Notes under the pieces: generated by a model
Told to the model about the DNA's origin: nothing
What the model saw: only the letters and a program-made list of their open reading frames with translations
Databases searched by the model: none
Program-made: the position numbers and the translations under genes
From: Pinguiococcus pyrenoidosus
Taxonomy: Eukaryota; Sar; Pinguiophyceae; Pinguiochrysidales; Pinguiochrysidaceae
NCBI GenBank assembly: GCA_019677205.1
Contig: JAAMXY010000606.1
Location: 50,198-114,197, forward strand
DNA: 64,000 nucleotides
Reading direction: 5' to 3'
Shown: positions 1 to 9,770 of the stretch, one piece after another
Numbering within the stretch: position 1 is the first letter of the stretch
Layout: each line of letters begins with the position of its first letter

Positions 1-696
1 CCGTAAGCACGGACACGCTTTCATGCCATCTCTGAGAGAAGCGAGGCCTTCGTCCCCAACCAGGTTCCGCGCCAGAAGCACCGTTTCCAGGCGAGGACAA
101 GCTTGCATGCCCTCTGCCAAGCTCGCCATGCCCGGCGCAGCGAAGCTGTTGAAGCCCATGTCGATGTGCCGGAGCGACGGGCACCTTTTCATCCCCCCAG
201 CGAACGCTCGGAGGCCGTCGTTCTTCACCCCTGCGCACCAGAGACGCACCGACGCCAAGTGCTCGCACGCCGCCATGCCTTCTGCCAAGAAAGTCAAGCC
301 CTTCACACCGAGACTATTCGTGCTCAAGTCGATGCGTTCTATCTGCGAACACGCCTTCATGGCGTCGGCAAAGGCTCTCATTCCCTCGGCTCTCACTCGG
401 TTGTTCGCCAAAGAGAGCGCCTTCAGCTGCGGACACGAGGCCGCGAGGGCCTCGCACAGGCGCTCGGTGCCCTGGTCCTCTAGGCTGTTCATCGACAGAG
501 AGAAATCGGTGACAAAGTGCAGCAACGGAAGGCCGATGGAGCAGAAAGCGTCCAAGTCCTGCGGCGTCCGAACGGCCAACCCGAGGTCAAGAGAGTGAAG
601 CTGCTCCGCGTGTGCAGTCTGGGCCTTGGCCCACCAGCGTGGCTCACAGCTGCGCTCTGTGGGCCAGCGCAAGGCGTCTCCACTTCGGTGCGTCAT
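1..696 (-). CDS. Leucine-rich repeat protein (RNI/NLR-type repeats), 3' part beyond the left edge
   Basis: The reverse strand is open from an ATG at 694-696 to the window edge, giving 232 codons without a stop. The protein shows repeated 27-28 residue units of the ribonuclease-inhibitor type: motifs such as LKALSLANNRV, IERIDLSTNSLG, LRHIDMGFNSF and LETVLLARNLVGDEG, each followed by a helix of the form AxGMxAC. Such repeats form a curved scaffold for protein binding; the partner cannot be told. The first 60 residues are not repeats. The C-terminus is off the window. An E2F-like element lies about 50 bp upstream of the ATG. I see no signal peptide or membrane segment. The family call is firm and the function unknown. 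Confidence 0.85.
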   Translation of the reverse strand, partial: MTHRSGDALRWPTERSCEPRWWAKAQTAHAEQLHSLDLGLAVRTPQDLDAFCSIGLPLLHFVTDFSLSMNSLEDQGTERLCEALAASCPQLKALSLANNRVRAEGMRAFADAMKACSQIERIDLSTNSLGVKGLTFLAEGMAACEHLASVRLWCAGVKNDGLRAFAGGMKRCPSLRHIDMGFNSFAAPGMASLAEGMQACPRLETVLLARNLVGDEGLASLRDGMKACPCLR

Positions 697-744
697 CGGT
701 GCCTGTGCGGCGCTCAGAGAGTCGTTTGAATGCGGTTTTGGTGG

Positions 745-758
745 TTTTGGCGGCAAAG
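745..758. promoter_or_regulatory. E2F-like element upstream of the LRR gene
   Basis: The near-palindrome TTTTGGCGGCAAAG lies about 50 bp upstream of the LRR start codon in the roughly 300-bp gap between that gene and the FKBP gene transcribed the other way. Similar TTGGCGGGAA-type sites recur near other gene starts in this window. Function is inferred. Confidence 0.45.
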
Positions 759-998
759 TGGGACGTGGGACGGAGACGATCCGTCCAGGATCGATAATCA
801 CAAAGCAGGATTCCGCGACACAGAACGGTCAAGAGAAGTATGGATGGGCAGGTCACCAGCTTCAGACGCGACACAGCTATGCAATGACAGACGGAATGAA
901 ATCGGAAAACCTCATGGCTGGAGAGAAGATCCGCGAGATCCGGACAGATACGAGAACGCCGCGGATATTCCACCGAACTCGGCGCGGTTTGGGCCACC

Positions 999-2259
999 AT
1001 GGCCGCATGGGAGCAGCTCATGGGCGTGAACATCCAGAAGCGCCAGCTGGCGCCCGGCGATGGCGTGGAGCCGGAGATGCGCGTGGACGTCTGCTGTTCC
1101 TTCTCGATCTTTCCGGCGTCGTTGTCCGAAGAGACGCCGCTTCTCTCCGCAGATTCCGCCCTACAGAGCGTGGATCGCTTCACTTTTCGGCTTGGCGAGG
1201 GCGAGGCAGTGCCTGCACTGGAGCTGGGCCTGCGGCGGATGACGCCTGGTGAAGAGGCGGAGATCTTCGCCCTCAGCCGCTTCGCTTGGGGCCCGGAGGG
1301 GCGGCCGCAGCTGCCCTCTGAGCAGCATGCTGTTCCGCCGGACACCGACGTGGTGCTGCGCGTCAAGTTTTGGGGTATGGTGCCAACTCCAGACGGGCCT
1401 GCGGCCGCTCGGCTGCAAGAGGGGGCGTGGCGCAAGCAGAACGGCAATGGCTACTACCAGCGGAAGGACCTGCGCCGAGCCAGCCGCGCCTACGGCGCCG
1501 TGCTGAAGATGTTCGAGGCTCCGCTTGGCGACGAGGACATCGAGGAGGACATGCGAGACAAGTACCGCAGCGAAGCCAAGCAGCTGCTCATCGACGTGGG
1601 CAGCAATCTGGCGGCGGTGGAGCTGCAGCGGAAGAACTATGCGGCTGCGCGGGAGGCCGTGATCGGGGTTTTGGAGCTTGATCCGGATCACCCCAAGGCT
1701 CTGTACCGGGGTGCAAAGGCGGCAATGGAACTCCACGACTTCGAGGCAGCGACGCTGGCCATTAAGAAGGCGCTGGAAGCTGCACCGGACAATCCGTCGG
1801 TGAAGAAGCTTGGACGGGAGCTGCGGGAGAGGAAAGCGGCGTATGCAGCGAAGACGAAGGTAACGCGCAGTGCTTGGCTGTCTTGTGTGTGTGTGGGTGT
1901 GTGTTTCCTTTGGTCTGGAGATGCTCCGTCCTGATGGTGTTCGTTTCCTCAAGGTGATCGGGCGAAAATTGGGCCGATCGATGCTCAGCCTGGAGAAGCA
2001 ATCCCAACAGGACGGTACCGAGGAGGCGGCCGGAGCTGGCGCTGAAGAGGATACCGCGCTCAGCGAGGTGCCAGGGGACGCGGTAGACGCAGGCGCAAGC
2101 CCAGCACCAGAAGCATGGAGGGCAGCTGCCGCTGGCGGAAACGAAGCGGCAGGAAAGCCAGGGTGGTCCAGCTTTCTTCCCAAGCTGTTCCTCGCGCTGG
2201 CAGGCCTCGGTGCCACCGCAGCGGTGGTCGCTTACGTGTGGCTCGGCGGGACGAAGTAA
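999..2259 (+). CDS. FKBP-type domain plus TPR protein with C-terminal membrane anchor (FKBP8/FKBP42-like)
   Basis: Two exons, 999-1859 and 1954-2259, joined in phase 0, encode 388 residues. The intron is 94 nt and holds a GT-rich run. Residues 1-130 resemble an FKBP peptidyl-prolyl isomerase fold (FTFRLGEGEAVPALELG, then a PPDT segment like the usual IPPNA strand), but several aromatic active-site residues are not obvious, so activity is doubtful. Residues 150-285 form about three TPR units (ALYRGAKAAMELHDFEAA), the usual Hsp90-binding part. The second exon gives an acidic linker and a hydrophobic tail (SFLPKLFLALAGLGATAAVV) ending in GGTK, typical of a tail-anchored ER or mitochondrial protein. 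The order FKBP-TPR-TM matches FKBP8 and plant TWD1. Confidence 0.82.
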
Positions 2260-2456
2260 TGCAAGACTAGCACTTTCCTTCCGACTTGCTCTAGGAGGAA
2301 TATAGCCTTGTGCATGGCACTTATCGCGGAAAGCGTTCACGAGCACACGATTGCCAGGAACTCGTAGCTCTAGATCCCCAAGGATCGGAGACTAACCTGG
2401 CGTGCTCGCGGCGAGCGAATCGCCTGCGATGGACACTGCGCAACCAACTGTCTTAT

Positions 2457-3587
2457 TCAGCGGGAAAGCGCAGCCTTCATGAACTCGACGCTGACGTCTT
2501 CGGACCAGGATTTGCCGACGAAGAGCCCGTCCCAGAATGGCAGGTGGGACCCCGTTTGCGTGATCACCAGCGCGCAGTGCTTGGAGCTGTTGAAGAAGCC
2601 CTCCATCTCGAGGACGCCGTCCTTGTCTACCAGTGGGTCGGACAACGCGTTCAAAAACAGCGTGGGCGTTCTTATCTCCCCCAGCGACTGCATGGGATCA
2701 ATGTCCTCAAGGAAGTCCGCGGAAGTCTCGTACCCCGCCATGGCGTAGCTATGCTTGATGAGCTCCGACAGGGATCTTGCGCGGAACGCCTTGTCAAACC
2801 CCTCGACGTCTTTGAGGGCCTGGTAGTTCCGCCGCATGAAAAAATGCTGGATGCGCCACGTCATCAAGAAATTGTACGGCTGCTGACACCTACTGGGCGC
2901 GTCCGTGTCAAACGCGGAAGAGACGCAGACCGCAGCCACCACCTGGGGCAGCTTCGCCTCCCCGCCTTCCCCTCGGCTTCTCGCCTCGTCCCGCAGATAC
3001 CGCATCAGCAGCGCCGCCCCGGCGCTGATCCCCACGCACACGATCGGCGACTCCGGGTACATCTTCTGCACGCGTCGCAGCACCAGCGCCAGGTCCTCCG
3101 TATCGCCGAAGAGGTTCCAGCGTGGAACTCGCAACGCACTTGAACCATGGCCCCTGCGGTCATACGCCACAGCGCGGAAGCCCGCCTTGCGGAAGGTGCG
3201 CGGGAAGGTCTGGCCTGGCAAGTCGTCCGTGTTGCTGCACGCTCCCGGCAGGAACACGACCGTCGGCCGCCGGCCTTTCCCCGGAGCCTCTGTCGCTGCA
3301 AGTTGGAACATTTCTCCATCCGGCGCTTCCAGCAGTTCTCGGTAGCGCCACGGCGCCCTCCACGCCCCCGCGATCCCGTACACTATGAAGGGGACTAGAC
3401 TCAAGTGCGCCTCGGCCGCCACTACCCACAGTGGAGGCCTCACGGGCCTTCGAAGGCTGGGGCAGTCAGCGAGCAGCTCGCCCAAGCCGTTGTGAAGGAC
3501 CCTGGGATGGGCGCTGAGGGCCCGCCGACGTAGCAGCAGGCTCCCCAAGAGGCCCACCAGCAGCGTCCAGAGGACCCCCGCATGCAT
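2457..3587 (-). CDS. Alpha/beta hydrolase with N-terminal membrane anchor
   Basis: A single exon of 376 codons from the ATG at 3587; the frame is open further upstream but has no earlier ATG near by. Residues 1-20 are a hydrophobic signal anchor. The hydrolase core shows the oxyanion/HG region (VVFLPGACSNTDDLPG), a YDRRGHGSS strand, a nucleophile elbow GISAGAALL with Ser in GxSxG, an acid candidate in NALSDPLVD and a terminal His in GSHLPFW. Layout and length resemble the ABHD1/ABHD3 and YheT esterase/phospholipase group. The substrate is unknown. It converges on the FKBP gene with about 200 bp between the stops. A CCGCGGGAAA element lies 35 bp upstream of the ATG. Confidence 0.83.
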   Translation of the reverse strand: MHAGVLWTLLVGLLGSLLLRRRALSAHPRVLHNGLGELLADCPSLRRPVRPPLWVVAAEAHLSLVPFIVYGIAGAWRAPWRYRELLEAPDGEMFQLAATEAPGKGRRPTVVFLPGACSNTDDLPGQTFPRTFRKAGFRAVAYDRRGHGSSALRVPRWNLFGDTEDLALVLRRVQKMYPESPIVCVGISAGAALLMRYLRDEARSRGEGGEAKLPQVVAAVCVSSAFDTDAPSRCQQPYNFLMTWRIQHFFMRRNYQALKDVEGFDKAFRARSLSELIKHSYAMAGYETSADFLEDIDPMQSLGEIRTPTLFLNALSDPLVDKDGVLEMEGFFNSSKHCALVITQTGSHLPFWDGLFVGKSWSEDVSVEFMKAALSR

Positions 3588-3958
3588 CCTACCTCCGCGG
3601 CTGCTCTCAGCAGGCAAAAACCGCGGGAAAAACGCGGCGGCCTTGTTGAAGTTTAGCCAAATAAGCTTTGGAAGTTTTCTTTAAATTATTTTGAATCATC
3701 AAACATTTCAATGAGTTGATCTTGATTGATGAAGAAAGCAACAGTGATTGGACAAACCTCGTCCATTGGGGCACTTCATTGGGAGCTTCATTATTTTTAA
3801 AAATATTGAAAATAGGAATCCAGATCGTCGTGGAGACGCCTCGCGACACGAGCCGAGACGCGGCGCGACACCAAGAAGGAAAGACACATCGTCGCGCGGT
3901 TCTCCGCCTCGTTCGTTCCCTCTTTCGTCCTCTTTGGGCAGTGCACTCCGATTTCAAG
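3588..3958. promoter_or_regulatory. Divergent promoter between hydrolase and Tim21-like genes
   Basis: This 371-bp gap separates two genes read outward. An E2F-like CCGCGGGAAAAACGCGG lies at 3621-3637 on the hydrolase side. From 3650 to 3815 the DNA is clearly AT-rich compared with the flanking genes. No further gene is visible. Confidence 0.45.
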
Positions 3959-5215
3959 ATGCTGAGTACCTGTGGAGGGCACCTGGTGGCCGCGAGTCGC
4001 CTGTCGTGCGCGAGACGAGCTGCGTCTCTGTCGCTTCAGCTGAAGGTGCGGAGACACCGCGCGCAGTGCGCCACATCGTCCGCGGCTGACGGCGTGCTTG
4101 GTACCGTGGGTGTCCAGAAGCTTCCCAATGCGGCTGCAAAGAGATTCTCCAGCAGCAGCGACGCTCAGGCAGAGCTCATGAAGCGCTTCAACGCGGTGCG
4201 ACCGAGGCTGATGCAGGTATCTTCTCTCGCTGTTTTCTGTCCGCTTCGGCGGAGGCGATTTGCTGCTCACGCGAGGACACTAGGGCGCCATGATCGGTGC
4301 GGCGGGTCTGGCGGTATACGGAGTCAGTGTCTTTGTGTTCGACATCACCTTCTATCTTATGAATCTCAGGTGAGAGGCTTTTATGTTGTCTTTTCCTTTG
4401 CGCAGCTTTGATCTTCGCCACGGTTGGGACCCGCACGGAGAATGACTGATCCAACGTCGAATGCAGTCCAAGCACCGTGGGCTTTTACGGCTTTGTCTCT
4501 GGCTTTTGCGCGGCCGGCGTCTGCTTTGGAGGTACGCGTGCTGCTGGTCCACCAGTGCAGAGGCATCCCAAGTCACCGTGGTGCAATGACGCGATCTAGC
4601 GGGAGCGTTCGTCTTCAACGCATTGACGATCCGCCCTGAGATCGTCTTCCGACGAGGCTTGCGAGCGCTGCAAGCGTCCCCAAGGGCGCGGGAAATGGTA
4701 CGATTCCGTAAGTCCACAGGTGCCACGCAATGGAGGTCTCAGCGGATGCCTTTCATAGCTCGGCGGGCGCAGCTTGCTGCCGGGGAAGTTGAGGGCCTAC
4801 AAGATCGACAGCGCCGGCTGGCGCCTTGACGATGCGAATCTGCTCAGGTGGGCTTGGCGTGGCCCCAAGTCCATCAGCTTGCGAAATCATGACTGACGTA
4901 CGAAACCTAGGTGGCAGTCGCCTCGTGTGCAGCTCATCTTCGACGTGAAGGGCCAGGAGTACCGGGGCCTGTGCACGGTGGAGGCCGTGAAGGTACGCTG
5001 GTGGACTCGGACCGGGCAGCGCGCTTGTCGTTCCTTGCGCCTCTGACGTGCATCCCAAGGAAAATGCCCAGCTGAACGTGACCTTTGTTGGCCTGGACGT
5101 CATGAATGACGCCGAGGATCGCGTGCTCATCAGCGGCAACGAGGGCAGAATGTACGTCAAAGATCAGCTTCGCGACCTCGTTGAGCTGAAGCGGGCGCAC
5201 AAGCCCATCGCGTAG
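3959..5215 (+). CDS. Mitochondrial inner-membrane protein, Tim21/Coa1-like
   Basis: Seven exons: 3959-4216, 4284-4369, 4467-4531, 4600-4697, 4759-4847, 4911-4992 and 5060-5215. All junctions are GT-AG and the frame stays open, giving 277 residues. The first 75 residues are rich in Arg, Ser and Ala with few acids, as in a mitochondrial presequence. Two hydrophobic stretches follow (MIGAAGLAVYGVSVFVFDI and VGFYGFVSGFCAAGVCFGG). The rest is a soluble domain with FRRGLRALQASPRAREMLG, a helix followed by a Gly-containing turn, then beta strands (VQLIFDVKGQEYRGLCTVEA). That helix-turn-strand order is typical of the Tim21/Coa1 family of import and respiratory-assembly factors, but the match is by pattern only. 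The fifth exon's 3' site was chosen because the nearer AG leads to a stop. Confidence 0.55.
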
Positions 5216-5415
5216 ACCAGCAGAGGAGGGAGGTCGCTGCGCACCCGCAGTCACCCTTCGCACAAGCTCCTTCGGTGACGAGCGGGTCAGGCGAGCATGC
5301 CGGAGACATACGCTACTGGAGGCGACGCGAGAAGGACAGCGCGATGGGTCTGAAACAGTCTTTGGTATCCTTTGTGGCCCTCATCAAAATGGCAGAGACT
5401 TTATCCACCGCTCGA

Positions 5416-6093
5416 CTAAAGGGAGATCGCGAAGACCAAGAGAATGCACATGATCGTCTCGTTCTCCCACCTACAATCGAAGCGACCGTTAGCATCGGCG
5501 GTCAGGAGGAGCGCCGCCGCAGGAGGTTTTATGCCGATGTCATTCCATTCCGCACCGTAAGACAGCGCTGCCATCTCGCTTTGCGTCCCAATAGCTGCTG
5601 CTCGACAGGTGGACACCAGCTCCCACCCTCTGCGCCAGAACTATTAGCATCGGCACGAGCTTCAGCATCGGCGTGACCGGAGACGGAGACGTCGTACCTG
5701 GAGGAGGGTGCAAGATGCTACCCACTTGAAATTGCCGTTCATCGTCCGCAAACTCTCGACAGTGGCCTCTCCAATTTGCTGCGCCCACTTGGCCGCCTTC
5801 CGCACCGACGATGAGCAGATGTTACACGATCCGCAAAGCGCTTCGGTCACCAAAGGCGTTTCTCCACCTTGTCTGCGGTGTAAACTCTGCCCGCCAAGAT
5901 ATCCTCCATGGCCTCTTCTCCGGCCCTCTCGACCGCCTCGCGCATCTGCGTGGTATAGCGCAAAGCTCAGACAAAGGGAGGCATTCAAACCCGAACAAAT
6001 GCGTCCTCGGCGCCGAGCTTAGACCTCCGGGAAAGTGAAAACCTCCTCTGGAGGAGGCTCCGCTGCGTCGTTCTCCGGCTTCACTGTTTCCAT
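5416..6093 (-). CDS. DYNLT: Tctex1-type dynein light chain
   Basis: Five exons on the reverse strand: 6093-6025, 5945-5868, 5796-5698, 5629-5556 and 5470-5416, giving 124 residues, close to the usual 113-116. The spliced protein follows the family from end to end: REAVERAGEEAMEDILAG, a KWAQQIGEATVESL helix, FKWVASCTLLQ, then GAGVHLSSSSYWDAKRDG, and finally RWENETIMCILLVFAISL. Tctex1 light chains dimerise on dynein intermediate chains in cytoplasmic and axonemal dyneins. The first donor (GTCTAAG) is weak and the third-exon acceptor was chosen to fit the family alignment; the others are clear. An E2F-like site lies 93 bp upstream. It converges with the Tim21-like gene, with 200 bp between stops. 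Confidence 0.9.
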
Positions 6094-6419
6094 CTCGGAA
6101 GCACAGCGGACTCGGACTGGCGGGAAGTACGCGCGGTGCGAAGCGGTGCCAAATGTGCAAAGGTGCGCGCGCTTTGTATTCAAAAGTGGCGGGAAAAGGT
6201 TTCCCTTTCCATTCAGCCGTTAGTGTATCTTTTGCTCAGCATATGGTAAAAATGAGAAGGAGTGTAGGAGGATATTTAGCGTTACACATATAAAGATGCC
6301 ATAATATGAACCCGCCGGCAAAGGGGAGCGATTGCGACGATCAAAAGAGGGAAAGGCCACAGCCACAGCTGTGGCACATCTCTCTCTCTCTTCCTCTCTG
6401 TCCCTCTGGCCGTCTCAGC
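6094..6419. promoter_or_regulatory. Divergent promoter of DYNLT and CIA30 genes
   Basis: This gap holds GTGGCGGGAAAAG at 6186-6198 and an AT-rich stretch at 6205-6310 with a TATA-like ACATATAAAG near 6285. Next to it, CCACAGCTGTGG near 6363-6374 is a perfect 12-bp palindrome, probably within the CIA30 leader. Confidence 0.45.
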
Positions 6420-7109
6420 ATGACGAACCAGAAGCGGCGCATGGAGATGCTGAAGAAGCTCGCCGACCAGCTCTTCGCGCCTCTGTCCGGCGGACAGAAC
6501 AAGATGCTGCTGTCCTTCATGGACAGTCCGCCGGCGCCGCCTTGGCGGATGACGTCCGACGCGGACATCGGCGGCCATAGCAAAGCCGCCTTGGAGTGGC
6601 AGCAGCTGGGCGAAGGCGCAGAGGTGCCCAATTTCGTGCGCTTTCACGGACAGATTAGCAACAAGCTGCCGGTAGGGGTGGCCCACGAGTTCGGCTTTGC
6701 GGCGACCAAGAGTCCTCCGTTCAAGCCGCACGAAGACCTCTTGGACTTCGCGGGGCTGGAGCTGCTGATCCGAGGCGACGGCCGGACCTACATGTTCAAC
6801 ATGGAGCCGGACACGTACTTCAACGAAGATCTGTACCAGCATCTCATGCAGCCGCCGCAGGAGTGGTCGCAGCTCATGCTGCCTTTTGACAAATTTCTGC
6901 TCACGGCGGCCGGGAAGTTCCGCGATCAGCAGCGCCCGCTAGATGGAGGGCCAGTGCTGAAGAGCATCGGCCTGAGCGTGGTGGATGGCGAGGAAGGGCC
7001 ATTCCAGCTAGACATAGGATACATCAAGGCGATTCGGAGCTTCCAGCCGTTGCTAGATGACCTGCGGAAGAAGCAGGCCAAAGGAAAAGATCGACCTACC
7101 GTGTGGTAG
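6420..7109 (+). CDS. CIA30 domain protein (NDUFAF1-like)
   Basis: A single exon, 229 residues from the ATG at 6420. An in-frame ATG at 6306 would add 38 residues, but it lies only about 20 bp beyond the TATA-like sequence, so the later start is preferred. The CIA30 pattern is clear: WRMTSDADIGGHSKAALEW near the N-terminus, FVRFHGQISNKLP, GFAATKSPPF, LDFAGLELLIRGDGRTYMF, WSQLMLPFDKFLL and a final SIGLSVVDGEEGPFQLDIG strand pair. NDUFAF1 (CIA30) assists assembly of mitochondrial complex I; related proteins also act in plastids. No clear targeting peptide is seen from either start, so location is open. Confidence 0.85.
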   Translation: MTNQKRRMEMLKKLADQLFAPLSGGQNKMLLSFMDSPPAPPWRMTSDADIGGHSKAALEWQQLGEGAEVPNFVRFHGQISNKLPVGVAHEFGFAATKSPPFKPHEDLLDFAGLELLIRGDGRTYMFNMEPDTYFNEDLYQHLMQPPQEWSQLMLPFDKFLLTAAGKFRDQQRPLDGGPVLKSIGLSVVDGEEGPFQLDIGYIKAIRSFQPLLDDLRKKQAKGKDRPTVW

Positions 7110-7226
7110 GCTGGAAAACGAGAACAAGCGCTACAAGCAAAGAACGACGTTGGACATTCTGCTACGCCGGACTCGGACAAGCGTCCCCCGTGCGTGGCCT
7201 CGTTCCCAGCCTCGCCAGGGCTCAGC

Positions 7227-9111
7227 CTAGTCCTGGTCGCGGCCAACAAGGTCACAAACATGAACGAAATCTGCGGCCGCACGCTCCCAGCGAGGAAGCG
7301 GCACGTCCTTGAGGCAAAGATGCCGTCGCTGCAGGTTTCTTGCAGCCACATGTGTCTCTGGCATGGTCAGCGACCACTCGCGTCGTCTCTGCGTGGACGA
7401 CCGTGCAAGGACGCCTACTTTTCGCCTCTTCGCCGGTGATTCCTGCGCCAGCGGGCAGGCGGACCCCTCCGAGCCTTCCACCACCATCTTCTGGTAGCGC
7501 AGCTCGCGCAGCAGCAGAGGACGGAGCACACATCTCGCCGACGCGAACACGTACACGTCCGTTTCCGCGTCCTCCAGAAGGAAGACGCCATCCTTGCGAA
7601 GAAGCTTGAGAGCCCGTGGCAGCAGCGAGTCCTGGAACCCTTTCCTTTTAAAAGTTGACCTGATGGTCACGCCTTTCGCGATGTGGTGAGCTTTCCCAGT
7701 TCGGAACGGACGAGGGCAGCTCAAGATTCGCGGAATGTAAGCGTACCGGGAAGGAGCAGCATCTGGCTGAGCTTCGCGCTGAGCTTTTGCAGTTCGTCAT
7801 CCTCCCGCATCTCCTGGTACGACACGCGCAATGCGCTCAACCTACGGTCGATGCGGCCCCTAGAAAGGCGCGTGAGCTCCTTGCCACGACTGCTTTGAGG
7901 CTCCCAGAGCGGCCTTTGGCATACCCAATCGGCCGCGTCGCGACGTCTGCAGCCCCGACCAGATTATCCTGACATTTCAGAAGTCGTGAGAGATGCGATT
8001 GCCGGATCAAGGAAGCTTGACGAGACCCGACGTACCTCTATGGAGGTGTGTCCGGCCGCGATGGACCTGCTCTCCTCGTCGACAAGCCAGCGACAGAAGA
8101 AGGAAACGTAGGCAGCGAAGACGCTTTTCTCGGTGAGCATCTGGGGCTGCGCTCCCATTGCCGCGACGACGTCGGTCGCTCCCGATCCTAAGAGAGCGAA
8201 GAGCTCTTGAAAGGGGGCTCCCTCCGTAGCGGCGCAACAGCAGTAGCCCATCAGCTGCGACACCGGCCAGGCTGTGGAGCGCTCCATTGCGGAGTGATAC
8301 TTCCAGACTGACGACGACGACGACGCCGCCGAGCCCCGGAAGCGGAAGCAAAGCTTTCGCCTGCTCTCCAAACTACTTGGCACCGCCACCGGCCCCACCC
8401 AGGACATGAGCTTGTCGGGGCAGGTGCAATTGAAGGGCTGGAGCTCCCGGCGAAGGACCAGCCGGAAGGACTGAGGGCCGTCGCTTTCTCCGGCTCCGCT
8501 GTACTCGATGCTCGCGATCCCAGTAGGCACCTTCACGGCCATTTCTTTGGGAATAAAGTCCTCTCGATGGAAGCGAAAGCACTGCTTCTGCTGCACGACG
8601 CGAAGCAGATGCAGCAGCTCCTCATTCGGATCCTCTACGCGCCAAACGCCCTTGCAGATGAGCTCGCCTTGAAAGTTGAATAGCATAAGACTATGTATAC
8701 CTAGCACGCGATCAAAGTCAGTGGGAAAGCAAGTGAAGATCTGGACTCACTTTCTCCAGTATCGTTGCTTCGGGGCTGCGCTCGGATGCGCAAGACGTCC
8801 CCAAGCTGGCCGCGAACTCGCCACTCCCTCGGAGTCCCATCCTGGTTCTGCAGCCACTGCGTGGCGGGCAAGAGCTTTGTCCCATCGTCCAGGATGTAAC
8901 GCACGTGATCGCTCTTCTCGTGCGCGGAGACGACGACAGCGACGACCTCCACGAGATGAAAGCCGAGGCCGAGCTCGGCGGGGCCACGACTCACCACCAG
9001 CGGACGTACTGCTGCGAGACTGACAGGTGCGTAGCTGAAGATGCGAGGATTGATGCAGAGCTCGTCCACGCTTTGGAAAGCGCCGGGAGCGCGCTGCGAC
9101 CTCTCGCACAT
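7227..9111 (-). CDS. STN1: STN1-like telomere OB-fold protein (CST complex)
   Basis: Four exons: 9111-8751, 8700-8036, 7900-7747 and 7672-7227, giving 541 residues. The first exon has the OB-fold core typical of STN1 (VEVVAVVVSAHEKSDHVRYI, then LDDGTKLLPATQWL and LGDVLRIRAQ). After the first intron comes CKGVWRVEDPNEELLHLL, matching the conserved DPNxExLHWLE region of STN1. The last exon contains a winged-helix-like segment (GFQDSLLPRALKLLRKDGVF, then DAETDVYVFAS). STN1 with TEN1 and CTC1 binds single-stranded telomeric DNA and regulates fill-in synthesis by polymerase alpha. The third-exon start is the least certain; nearer acceptors give stops. The stretch at residues 200-330 is not recognised. 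TTTTGGCGGGAAAG lies 18 bp upstream of the ATG. Confidence 0.72.
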
Positions 9112-9770
9112 TCAATTTAGATCTCCAGTTTTGGCGGGAAAGTCGGTGCCAGCTAAACGGTGCTGAGCGATCATATTTGGATTCAGAGTAGTAAACTACA
9201 TATATAACGAATGTGATAAATCTGAAATATGTACGAACGCTCAATCCACGAAAACAGAATCGGATATTTTTCAAACTATGTAGTTTTAAATTTAATTTAA
9301 AGTATCAATGGAGGTTTAACAAGGCTTACATATGCCATAATATTTATATTATTTGAATATGGAGAATTGGGAGGATCAGGAAGGAATTCCGATCTGCGGC
9401 TTTGGCGCTTTGTTCGCGCGCGCCCACCCCCACGCAGTGCTAGCGAAACCTTCATGCCCCCCTTAAGTTGCGTGGTGTTTCCTTAGGTGAGCCCGCGACG
9501 CTTTGCCTGGGCAGCGAGAGTGATTTGGTGGACGGAACGAGTCAAGCGCCGCGCCACCGGTATCGAAGTCGTCACGATTTGGGCCCTTCTCGGTCCTGAG
9601 CGTCACCTCTGGGTCTGCGCCTGTATCTTGCGCTCCTTTGGAGAGCTGTGGAAGGGCACCTAAAGGGGAGACGAACGACGTGAGGTCGCGATGGTGAAGC
9701 TGGTGACCGGTCCAACTCTCCGCGGTTTGTAAGTTTTGCGCGCGCCTGTGCGGGCCGAAGTGCGGTGGTG
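9112..9770. promoter_or_regulatory. Divergent promoter region of STN1 and the MBL gene, with AT-rich island
   Basis: TTTTGGCGGGAAAG at 9129-9142 is the best E2F-like match in the window and sits next to the STN1 start. An AT-rich island covers about 9170-9370. GTTTTGCGCGCGCC at 9733-9746 lies just before the MBL start at 9771. No coding potential is seen between. Confidence 0.45.
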
